A stretch of DNA of 64,000 nt from Marthasterias glacialis. Lineage: Eukaryota > Echinodermata > Asteroidea > Forcipulatida > Asteriidae. Shown here in pieces: positions 53,401 to 62,585 of this stretch. Under the pieces are notes generated by a model. The model was not told where the DNA came from. It did no database searches and saw nothing but the letters and a program-made list of their open reading frames with translations. The stretch lies in NCBI GenBank assembly GCA_911728455.2, contig OU452231.1:2423001-2487000 (forward strand), given 5' to 3'. The translations under genes and the position numbers were made by a program. Within the stretch, counting starts at the first letter, position 1, and each line of letters starts with the position of its first letter.

Positions 53401-56400
53401 TCCCCTCTTCTTAAGTACGGTCTGTTAGGAAGGAATACAAGATTTGACTTTAATAACAAATCTGATTTATTATTATTATTATTATTTATTAATTCTGGTT
53501 GTGAACCCAAGGGTTCACAGAAAGCGAACTCAATCACTACTCTAGCAAAGAACCCCATGGAGAGAAAATGAATAAGGAAATTTAAGTTTTAGAAGTGGAA
53601 GGAAAACCCCCAAGATTTAAACCAGGGAAAACCCAAACAATCAGATAGGGACTGAAAAGTTAATCCACATAGTGCCCCCGGCAGGATTCGAACTGGGGTC
53701 CTACAAGTGGAAGGCGGGGAAAGATACCACTATGCCAACCCAACTATATCCATTTTGTATTGAAGACATTATCACAAATACTCAATCAAACTAACCAAAA
53801 TCATTCAGTATCAACAAAGTATTCAACAAACGCAAAACCAAACTCACTCTAACCAAGTTGTAAATTCAGAGGACTTGGGAGTCTACCTTTTTGGGGATGT
53901 ACCGGTATTCACAAAAGTTGCTGGTAGAGTTGAAGTGAATTTTCGCTGAGTTTAAGGATGACTATCAGCAACATTGCCCTGGTCTTGGCTGTTGCCCCTC
54001 GAAAAAATGTTCCCATATGCTTTCTTTTTTGCTACAATATATACCTTTCAGCCCCACATTGTTTACTGACATGCAGCCTGTGGTGCTCACATTGTTTGAC
54101 CACTCAAGCGTGAACCACACAATCTTAAACAACAACAGGAAGCTGTTGTACAAAGGCCGATTTTTCAAACTCTATTTTCACCTTGAAGATGTTGTTTTAC
54201 AGCAAAAGAGGTCATAAAATAATTCTTCCTCATTGAATTTTCTTTCTCGCATTAAAACATTGAGATCGTCCACTAATTGTCCCAGTTCTTGGTCTTTGTT
54301 TCCTCAGTGTGGTCTGCAAACTCAAACACTTTTTTGTACACAACCACATGGCGTTATGTAGGTGTTTGGCAGTTCGGATCTTTCCACTCCAATTTGAAGG
54401 GATTGCATAATAACAACCTTACTTTATTTTACCATCATTAGAAAGATGTTATCTTTCTCTTTCAATTGATGGTAAGCTTGAGTATGGAGGGTGAACATGG
54501 ACAAATTTACAGCTTTATTACAAATGGTCCTTGTGCTCTGGCTTGAGTGCAGTTTTGTGTGTGACCTTGGTCGACTAAAGTCGCCATTGGGGCTCAAGCA
54601 GGGTATGGTGCACAGTCGACTATGGTCGCCAATGGGGCTGAAAGGGATATTATTTAGTTTTAATTTTACATTTTGTTCAGCGCTCCGGGTAGTCTCTACG
54701 TAAGGCACTCTAAAAAGTGTTTTTTGTTTTTTCAAGGAGATTGCTTGAAACTGGTTGCCAGTAATCTGCCTCATGTGACATGACCCTCAGAGGGTAAATG
54801 ATAACCATACCAGCATTCCATTGAGCTGACTCATGGCTGGGCTCATCTTCTTGATGGATCCAGGACCTTTTCTGTTGAGCAACGTCTTCTCCTGTGGATA
54901 GCAAGAGGAAAATATGTCAATTATGTCTACTGCGTTCAAGCAGTCAGTGCCTCTAATTGGTGTAAGACAAACCTCATTGTTAACCATTTGGCGCCGGATG
55001 TCGTGCGTACATGAAAACATTGCCCGAGCCAGCAAGCAGACGACATTTAAACATGCCATTGTGTAAAATCGGAATATCAAATCAAAGGTCGTCCAGACAT
55101 TCCACTACTGAGCATGCATATGCCGTCAAACAGGAAACATGGTCTTAAATATTCTGCTGATTTTTGACTATTATGCAGGGGTTACTGTGTAATCTCAGAT
55201 TCCAGACCTTTGCCCTTTTTTTTTGAGAAGAGGATTAGGAGACATAAAGAGGCTTCCACCATTGTTCATTCATTTAATTTGGGCTCAATGGAGCAAGTCA
55301 GAGTGACCCGGGGATCCAGATTTGGTTCCGGGTTTAGTACCAATCCTATGCCGTAGCTCCTGGTCAAGGTTTTGCAATTCATGGTACACGTATTCGACAT
55401 TTTCTCGATAGAGAAAACAGAAATCCCAGTGCTTCAAAAAGAATCATTGTTCTCTTGGCTTTGTCAAGTCAGAGTTTCTTCGTGCCAGCGGTACTCTCAA
55501 AAAGAAATGATTCCGGCAAGTCTGAGAAAATAATCCTGTCTGGCTGGACGTGAAAAAAAATGAAAGCTTCCTGGCGATAACTTGTTAATGGGTGATCCTA
55601 AACTGGGCATGATTCTGACCTTTCAGGGGTGAGGATCACTGAAACTAGGATCCGGCCTTACCACTGTCTGTACAGGTTTGAGCTTGACTCGTCCACTCTT
55701 GATTCTGTTCATCATCTCATCGATCGTAGCTTCATATTGCTTCTGATGAGGATCTCCGGGTGCTTCTTTGCAAAAACGCCAAACAGACAAGAAACAAAAC
55801 TTCATTTGTGACCCTCACTGTTAAAAATGAGTTACATGTCCAACAGCATGCTGTCTGTGTTACGGTCACCGACATTCACTTCACGACGGTCAAGAATTAG
55901 GCCGTTCCAATTCGCGGCTATGGCTGGATCACCAAGTTGACATGCGATAAGGCATTGGCTGCCCTTAACAACACCCTTGACAACAGCCCCAGCCGCAGCC
56001 ATTAATTCAGACACAGCCTTTTTTCGATGAGAAGTATAAACCTCCATAAGCCATTGGCAAGATAAATTGAAATATTTGGTACAGTGACTCCAATTAGCCT
56101 TTTTGAGGTATGGCAGACACTATAAAAATAGGGGCGCACTGTTTGGTTTTGGTGTATACAGACACAGTTACCCAAACCAATTAGTGCCCTAGTAATGTGT
56201 CCAACCATATCTCAAAATGGTGGACACATTACAAGCCATTTTGAGATGGTGGACACATTACCAGGACACTATTTGGTGTGAGTAAATTTGTCTGTATACA
56301 CATAAACCAAACAGTGCACTCCAAGTAAGTGTCCGCCATACCTCAAAAAGGCTAATGGTCACCAATGAATGTTTGGTGCTAAACCCATCTAACTAAAGAC

Positions 56401-59400
56401 AGTTGGTACGTCACGTTGTTCTGCAAGCTTCCACAGCACAACCTCCAAATTGGTAAAGCTTGATACACCATGTGCCATAAATATTCACTGAACATTATGC
56501 ATGGGTAACTTGCTGTCTTTTAGTCTGAGGAATTCAAAATCAAGCAGTTGCTTGTGACCAAACGAGTCGATTTACCAGATGTTACTAAATTTGTTTTTGC
56601 CCAGTGTGTATGTACTCACTTGCACCCTTTCCCTCGTCTAACTCTGTGATCGTCGTCGGCGTTCCTTTAGCCGCCCGCCGTCCACCAATTATCTTGCGCA
56701 GCACTCTGCAAGAGAATCACACTTCTCAATTATACACCAAAATCGCCAGCAGTGTTTTTTTTTTTAAGTCTTTTCAAATCACGTTTTCAAAGATTCCCAA
56801 GCGTCACTAAAATAATTTTTTTTTTTAAATATGTTAATATCAATGAGTTCAAATGTGCATCAAATAAATTATACTCAAAATATGCTGAGAGAGGGCGCAT
56901 TATGCAGCCGATCAAAAACAGGAATGATATTTGGTCTTTGGAAAAAAGTAGGAACATTTTACCAATGTTGAGCTGAAGTTGATAGTTATACCACTAGCTC
57001 TTCCGTTGAGTTAACTTTTAAATTGGTAAAAGCTTACCAGGAAATGATAAAACCAAGACCAGATATTTCATTATAGTTACTGCCAACCTTTCTAGATTGT
57101 TTTAATAATAGTTATAATAATAAATGAGCCAAACGTACAAAGCACCAAACATAACTGAAGGAAATCTTGATGCACTGTACAGAAATGAAAAAGTCAATAA
57201 ACAACCCAAAACAAACCTGTAGAGAGGAGCCTAGATACATAGTTTAGTCAAAAGCAATGTGAAGCAAGTGAAATTTGAGTTCGTATCTAAAGCTCTTCAG
57301 AGAGTCAATAGACCGATCCATTAAACCCTGCCCCCTAACGTGTTGACCAATCACAGCCTTGGCAACGCCATCGAAAGTCCGACAAAAGTCTGACACGATA
57401 AAAAAGCATTGGAAAATGTAAGCATGTGTGCGCCCACTTAAAGTGTGCACGTTCATGTCATGCAGTGTGGCATTGAAGAGACGCACATTGTGCTGCCCAC
57501 ATGTACAGTGATGATGCAGCCAATGCTGTGATTGGTCAATGTGTTTAGTGGGTGTGGCTTAATGGATTGGTCTATTGATGGAAGCAAGGATGGGAGAGTG
57601 CTCCACATTTTGGGAGCTCTGCATGAGCAGGCTTTGGAGCTGTAGGGACTTTCCAGTCATTCAAAGTTTTTAATTATAAGTACAGAACTGAACGACAAAC
57701 TTACTCTAGTGGCGAATGGGGCACTGGTGGAGGGGGAGGGGGAGGTGGTGGTGGGGGCGCCACGGGCTTCAGCATAGCCTTGTCCAGCTCGGCCATCAGC
57801 TTCTTGATTGTCGCATCCTGCTCGGCAATCTTCTCCTGTAACTTCCTGAAGTTGGGCTCCTGCTCGATGATCTTCCTCTCCAAGGCCTCGTTCTCCTCCC
57901 TGGCGATGCTGAGCTTGGTCTCCAAGGATTCCATGTGCTCTACGTCTTGGGCCTCTCGGAGTTTGCCTTCCAGCTGTGCAACCTGAATAATAACAACAAT
58001 AACAACAATATTAATAAAACTATTAAGATATTAAGGGCCTTCTCCAGAGGTAACAAAGCGCTGCCATCAGATCAGCTCCAACATTTGCCAACAGTCTGTA
58101 CAAGATTGTCAGTAAGTCAATCATTCTACTGGACAGCAGGAGACGAATTTTCAGTAATTTCTTGAAGGAGGAAGCTGAAGAGGCATTCTTCACTGACAAT
58201 GGAAGGGCATTTCCAAGCAAAGAACCGTCGTGACTGAGACGGCAAAACGGACACTGAACAGTCTCTGCTGATATTCTGTTGTCATTTTTTAAACTGAATC
58301 TTTTTTTATTAAATGAGAGTGGAACCATTCACAAGGTTTGTTTGTGCAAAAAAAGAACATATTCCTTTCCGAAACACTGTTTCCCCTACCAGCATGGAGA
58401 AGAGAAACTCGACCCTTCCCTTGCCTTCTTTATAAATTAGCCTGTTATTTATCAAATTTTTGTTGTTGATGAAAAAACATGTGTTTGTTCAGCTTCTTGG
58501 CAAGTTTCTTTAACTTATCATTCTCCCTCAGTCTCTCGATCTGCTTGTCTACCTGTTTGTCTTCACCTGTCTGTCTTCACAGGCTGTTTTTGTTTTTATG
58601 TCTGCAGCTCTATTTCATGTTTTCGATTTGTTATCAGCCGGCTCTGTTTTTTCAGCTGCTCCACCTTGTTCATAAGTTCTCCTTCAATCTCCCCATCTCT
58701 TAATAACTGTCCCTCTGATAGAGTCAGCTATCTATTTGAGTGTCTCACCTCTTTCTCATGTTTCTGCTTCTCATCAGCAAGCTTCTTTGTCAGCTGCTCC
58801 ACCTCATTCATAACTTCTTCCATCTTCTCATCAGGTCCTATGGTTTCGTTCAGCATCAACATGCTCTGTCTCTTGTGGGCATCGGCTGCCTGCTTCTCTT
58901 TGTACATCTAACAGACACACAGAACATTATTTACTTAATTATTGTCAGTTTATCGTTGCGTCACCACAAAAATGGCGTTAACAGATTTTGTATATCTCGG
59001 CTGTGTGTTCATCTGGGATTGCTTTAGCGAGATACAGCATTGTTGCAGTTTCAAACACGTGTGCTGTGCAAAGACCAGCGATGAGATTGTATGAAAATAA
59101 AAAATCCTTAAAATTGGATGACAATTTCCTCTTGGTGTGGGAAACAAGCTCCTTGGATGTACAGATTGTTACATTTTAGAGGTTTACAGATTTACATTAT
59201 TTACATCATTTCAAATAGGTATCTGGAGCTGGTCTCAACAAAGGAAAGTATTTTTATCTCCTGGATGGCAAGTTTGCCTCTTTCAGGAAGGGTCAGGGAG
59301 ACCAATGAAAAATCCTGTAATCAGAAAAATTCCTTGCCTGAAAGATAGAAAAAGTAAAACGTCAAATTTCTGTTTTTGAAACCAAGTGATCTAAAACTAC

Positions 59401-62360
59401 GCTGCCCTTGTATGCAGCCCTAAGCCCCGAATGTTCTTTTTGTTTTTTTCGTTTTTTGATTTGGAAACAACCCAAAATCCAAAATGAGGAAACTCGCTCA
59501 ATCGGGTGGGGGGACTGAAACCCATGCGAGACCACAATTCGCGATGGGACTGGAAGCAGGACCACAAGGGGTGAAACCCTAACCTTTCACCTCTGCGGAC
59601 CTCGGTTCAACCCAACTTTGGACTGGAGCCCGGCATGTGGATTAGGTTTTTAACCCTTTGAATTTTCCTCCCGCATTCAGAACTGAGGGCTCTTCAACAT
59701 CTTCCCTTCACTGGTATCGTCAAGCCCACGGGTTACCAGGCCTGATTGGTTTGTTCTGGAAAGGGCAAGGGCACCAAGGCAATTTCTTCTTGATGAAGGG
59801 CACCTCTACGAGGAACTTGTAAATATCTGATGGAACATTTCAAGGGGGCACCGAGGCAATGACCAGGGGCAACGGAGGCAGCTGCATCCGCCTGCCTCCT
59901 TGAAGTATCAGGCCTGGGTCACAGTGCAAGGCACTTTTCAGGGTTTCTTTGGTTTTATTCCAAGGAAGGTACAACAGTAAGAATAATTATGAACCCTTTG
60001 TCTACTCGCTCCTTCCCCCTCCTAATATTTAGTCCACTTTTACAGGGATGAGGTTTGCCGAATGTGAAAATCCCAGAAAGTGGCTTGCAGGCCTGGGTTG
60101 CCCCTTATTCTAGACCCAGAACCTCCCAGATGTTACAATTCAGGAGGTTTACAGACTCTCGTCAATCACCAGAAACACAAAACTACAGATTTTGTCACAA
60201 TGTGGACTATTTCTTTCTCCATTCGGTGACTGCTTTACTTCTTGCAAGAACATTTGAAGGCTCAAGGAGATTTAGAGAAAATCCTGAAAACAGGAAAAAT
60301 CCTGAGAAATCAGAAAATCCTGAAATCAGGGAAAATCCTGAGAAATCACGCTTGTACTCACCTGCGCAGCAAAGTTTTCAGCTTTCTCTCTCAGCATGGC
60401 TTCTTCCTCGTATTTACCTTTGACTTCAAACAACTCTTGAAACACCACCGTTGAAACTGTCAGTAAGAATGTTACCAAAGACAATGAGAAGTTTGAGCTA
60501 ATATCAAGAGCCACAAGGTCGTGTGAAACTAACATCTTGATTAAAAAAATGTCAGAACTTAAATCAAGCGTCAAGGTTTGGAGGATGAAACTCGGCGAGC
60601 AGACAACTCTCTCCACTCACCTCTTCTGAACTGAGCGATTGTCTGGGACTTTTCCTCCAGGGCCATCTTGAGGGATTCGTGGGCCATTTTCTCTGAGTCG
60701 TAGGCTGTTTTCGTCGCCTCATGGCTTTGCTTCTCGAGGATTAACTATAGACAGACGACAAAGATTACAAAGCAAGCTATGAGATTCCAAAGCCCAACTT
60801 GAGTAACTACCCATGTTGGAATTATTAAAGGCTCCAGCTGTGGCTATGGCTGGAACATATAAATGTCATTTTAACGTTGTCAGAGCAGCCAACGGCCGCA
60901 GTTGTAGTTGCTTGAATCGAACACGGTTATATGTCAACTTTTGCCTTTTCTCAACCCCGACTATAGTTTGGTCATCAGTCAACTTGGGCATATGACTGCA
61001 TTATTCATTTCTTTATACCACCGGATGTTCTTCTTTATTATTACAAATTTAAGAAAAAAAATCCCAACCAATGAGTGATACATGACTGGAGTTTCATCTT
61101 TGAGAGGCAAGGCCATTTTCGTTTTCAAAAGGGCACTTCAGTTGGGAAATCTTAAAGTGTATGAGAAACCTTTGAAGGGGCACCAAGGTCAAAACCGGGG
61201 TAACAGAGGCCATGGCCTACATGTAATTTCATAACAGGTGATGCAGTGCAAAATACTTTAACTTGAAGAATTAATTCTACTCTTCATAATCTTTCAATAA
61301 GAAAGAAACAAATTTCAAACAATCCAGTAAAAGTTCGAAAAAAATTGTATGAAAAAAGTTGAAATCAAAATTAGTTAGTTAGTGACACAGCTGCTCCCCA
61401 TATGCATTCAATTGGTCTGAGATACTATTTATAAAAATGCACCAATATTTGTTCCATGATTCCAAATTAATTCAGATCTGATCCCACAGAGAAAAAACAA
61501 AATATTGGAACGTTTGTATTTTCAGAATGAAAATAACAGTCTAACTGTAATTTTAAAAAAATACAGTTTGTGGTAACAACATAAAAATACCTCTTGAATG
61601 ACTTGTGATGATTCTGATAAGGACAGGTGATGTTAATTTGAATTCAGTTCAGATAAACATTTATTTCTGTACTTCTTTGAGAAATAACATAAACAATTAC
61701 ATATGATTTAGAAGTAAACAAAACCAAAGTAGAGCAACTTTAAGCAAGATAAGTTGATAAATAGAAGCTTGTAGAAAACAGACAAACAAACAAACAAAAC
61801 AAACAAACAAACAAAAGACATGACAATAGCTACACGGACCCGAGCCACATGACATAGGTCAAAAATAATAACTCTAAATAATTATCAATTTGTTTCTGAT
61901 GGTTTGCTCTGACTATCTGCACGAGAAAATCTTCCTTGTTGTTCATTTGTCCATTTTACTTCATATTCCGTTATTGTTTTTTTGTCTTTTTTGTTTTTTA
62001 CATTATAGACAACTTTTTAATTATTAAACAAAAGTTATGGTTTTACTGTATCCATTTAGTTATTTGAAATTGTCTTTTTCTTTGATTTTTTTCATATCTA
62101 ATTTTCACATATTTTTGTGAAGCACCTGGGAGAAGTTTCTCTAAATGGTGTAATATAAATGCATTTTATTGTTATTATAACTATCATTATTAAGTTGTCT
62201 CGATAGAAAATCCCAGCTGTTAGACCACAGATCTCCTTTACCTGATCAGCAAATTGTTTGCCCTGCTGTGAGATCCCAATAACTTCTTCCCTCGCCTCAT
62301 CTCGCTCTAAAGCCACTTGCTCCAAGTCTCGCTTTGTGGCGATTAACTGCTCCTTTAAAT
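47025..62360 (-). CDS. SHTN1: Shootin-1 homologue (gene model, N-terminal exons off window)
   Basis: Thirteen exons keep phase throughout: 62360-62242, 60744-60621, 60435-60362, 58907-58749, 57982-57705, 56705-56620, 55765-55662, 54891-54811, 53421-53235, 52988-52962, 52822-52802, 51758-51695 and 47451-47025. They give 582 residues plus stop; the human protein has 631 in all. The order matches vertebrate shootin-1: coiled coils with LREKAENFA and KRQSMLMLN (human LRKKAESFA and KRQSHLLLQ), then poly-Pro, IDEMMNRIK with KPV, LNGML, and a SELLAIMQKRR block. Shootin-1 couples actin retrograde flow to adhesion molecules in axon outgrowth; that role here is inferred. Confidence 0.88.
48883..49015. 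mobile_element. 133-bp MITE with GGGCCC ends
   Basis: The left side 'gggccccaatttcatggc' mirrors the right side 'gccatgaaactgggccc', and GAATTCTGCGCTTAC mirrors GTAAGCGCAGAATTC inside. Lies in the last shootin intron. Confidence 0.75.
49451..49869. mobile_element. 419-bp terminal-repeat element with internal hairpin
   Basis: The left 'aaagccccagctcaacatt' mirrors the right 'aatgttgagctggaggcttt'. The interior holds a perfect 30-bp stem (49627-49656 against 49684-49713; TGTGAGACCAAAACTCTGCC...). A half copy lies at 11630-11740 and a short end near 56955. Confidence 0.75.
50128..50265 (-). repeat. Dispersed foldback-like repeat, copy 3 (partial)
   Basis: 'gacaaaataatcccggcagg' and 'ccttgactttgtcaagtca..ggtttctttgtgcc' are the reverse complement of the start of copies 1 and 2. 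Confidence 0.65.
50808..51090 (-). mobile_element. Truncated SINE, body type 3
   Basis: Close to 27168-27500 ('cagctccctggggag', 'aacacaatatcaacctctac', 'tacccctgggtgaagag'). It stops in the B-box region, so the tRNA-like 5' end is lost. Confidence 0.8.
51186..51258 (-). repeat. tRNA-derived sequence, not a functional tRNA
   Basis: The reverse strand begins GAGCCAGATAGCTCAGTTGG and contains GGTTCAAATCCAAC, good D and T arms. The acceptor stem and anticodon stem do not pair. Flanked by 'ttggggtgaacaaagac', as in the inverted copy at 1610-1721. Confidence 0.6.
51695..51758 (-). CDS. SHTN1: Shootin exon l (basic, Pro-rich)
   Basis: 64 bp, TTCACAATAG| and CAAA|GTAAGT. GSATKSKRKPPVPVPRAS is a basic proline-rich linker. 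Confidence 0.83.
52129..52355. mobile_element. 227-bp MITE with ATAAGAACTAGAGGG ends
   Basis: ATAAGAACTAGAGGG at the left mirrors CCCTCTAGTTCTTAT at the right. Intronic in shootin. Confidence 0.72.
52802..52822 (-). CDS. SHTN1: Shootin 21-bp microexon
   Basis: CATTTTCAG| then 21 bp (TFSDINN in phase) then |GTTAGT. Also a multiple of three in the same phase. The donor is less canonical than its neighbours. Confidence 0.5.
52962..52988 (-). CDS. SHTN1: Shootin 27-bp microexon
   Basis: CACACTTAG| then 27 bp (GVTNLPEKQ in phase) then |GTGAGT. A multiple of three within the same phase, so it can be skipped without breaking the frame. Confidence 0.68.
53235..53421 (-). CDS. SHTN1: Shootin exon i
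   Basis: 187 bp, acceptor TTCCTAACAG| and donor ACCG|GTAAGG. Contains SSELLAIMQKRRMKSEE, compare ETELERILRRRKVTAE in human. Confidence 0.85.
53585..53755 (-). mobile_element. SINE with tRNA-like head (uninterrupted copy)
   Basis: 'ggaaggaaaacccccaag', 'gatagggactgaaaag', 'taatccacatag' and 'ggattcgaactggggtcc' in order. This is the reference for the doubly interrupted copy at 45566. A + strand relative lies near 59560-59670. Confidence 0.7.
54811..54891 (-). CDS. SHTN1: Shootin exon h
   Basis: 81 bp, phase 0 to 0, TATCCACAG| and CTG|GTATGG. Ends AMSQLNGML, compare AVDELKGILG in human. Confidence 0.83.
55075..55580 (-). repeat. Dispersed foldback-like repeat, copy 4
   Basis: Reverse complement of the 30000-30441 copy: starts near 'atcaaaggtcgtccagacattccac' and ends 'cctggcgataac'. 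Intronic in shootin. Confidence 0.65.
55662..55765 (-). CDS. SHTN1: Shootin exon g (EMMNRIK motif)
   Basis: 104 bp. YEATIDEMMNRIKSGRVKL and KPV align with AVEEMMDRIKKGVHL and RPV of human shootin-1; one of the best anchored matches. Donor GTG|GTAAGG. Confidence 0.92.
56093..56356. repeat. 264-bp palindromic element
   Basis: 'attagcctttttgaggtatg' at the left mirrors 'catacctcaaaaaggctaat' at the right. The centre is a second inverted pair: 'tgtgtccaaccatatctcaaaatgg' followed by 'ccattttgagatggtggacac'. Confidence 0.82.
56620..56705 (-). CDS. SHTN1: Shootin exon f
   Basis: 86 bp, acceptor TCTTGCAG| and donor GCAA|GTGAGT. VLRKIIGGRRAAKGTPTTI corresponds to the basic segment right after poly-Pro in vertebrate shootin. 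Confidence 0.88.
57311..57572. mobile_element. 262-bp MITE, complete copy
   Basis: Ends GACCGATCCATTAA and TTAATGGATTGGTC, flanked by TA on both sides. Partner of the truncated 12721-12950. Intronic in shootin. Confidence 0.88.
57705..57982 (-). CDS. SHTN1: Shootin exon e (coiled coil and poly-proline)
   Basis: 278 bp. A long Glu-rich coiled coil (VAQLEGKLREAQ..) runs into about eleven consecutive prolines and VPHSPLE. Poly-Pro after a coiled coil is the shootin arrangement and could bind SH3 or profilin-like partners. Donor CTAGA|GTAAG. Confidence 0.92.
58749..58907 (-). CDS. SHTN1: Shootin exon d
   Basis: 159 bp, phase 0 to 0. Contains HKRQSMLMLNETIGPDEK, matching LKRQSHLLLQSSIPDQQ of human shootin-1. 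It continues as coiled coil. Confidence 0.92.
59750..59915. repeat. Dispersed 'gggcaccaaggcaa' repeat
   Basis: 'aagggcaccaaggcaatttc', 'gaagggcacctctacgagga' and 'caatgaccaggggcaac' recur in order at 10105-10255. More diverged copies lie at 61108-61225 and 11735-11840. No terminal repeats were identified. Confidence 0.65.
60362..60435 (-). CDS. SHTN1: Shootin exon c
   Basis: 74 bp between TTTCAAG| and CAG|GTGAGT. ELFEVKGKYEEEAMLREKAE aligns with the EMQVNLELEKDLRKKAE stretch of human shootin-1. Confidence 0.88.
60621..60744 (-). CDS. SHTN1: Shootin exon b (coiled coil)
   Basis: 124 bp, acceptor GTCTATAG| and donor AGAG|GTGAG. 41 codons ending KSQTIAQFRR, continuous heptad-like pattern. Confidence 0.85.
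61108..61225. repeat. Dispersed 'gggcaccaaggc' repeat, diverged copy
   Basis: 'aaagggcacttcagttggg', 'aggggcaccaaggtcaaaac' and 'ggtaacagaggcc' follow the order of the 59750 copy. Confidence 0.55.
62242..62360 (-). CDS. SHTN1: Shootin exon a (coiled coil)
   Basis: 119 bp, acceptor CTTGACAG| and donor CAG|GTAAAG. Reads LKEQLIATKRDLEQV and on, a Glu/Lys-rich coiled coil. It enters in phase 1, so an upstream exon is required; none was found between 62361 and 64000. Confidence 0.85.
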
Positions 62361-62413
62361 CTGTCAAGAGGAGACCAAACAATTGATGAAAAGTTTGTTG
62401 AGCAGGAAGAATA

Positions 62414-62585
62414 GACCTTTATCATGCTGCCACCATCTTGGTCATGTTCCCTGTATCCAATAACAGTAATAGATGGTAATATTCATTGCACAAAAAGGAA
62501 CCAGACTATTTGCTCTTCCAGCCTCGGTTTGGTTACATTGGTTTGAATGGGAGAAAATCAAGATGGCCGCACCATGATAAAGGTC
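62414..62585. mobile_element. 172-bp MITE, TA-GACCTTTATCATG...GGTC-TA
   Basis: GACCTTTATCATGCTGCC at the left mirrors the right end ..CATGATAAAGGTC, with TA at both flanks. Its interior 'cagcctcggtttggtta' and 'aatcaagatggc' resembles 39895-39980. Confidence 0.85.
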
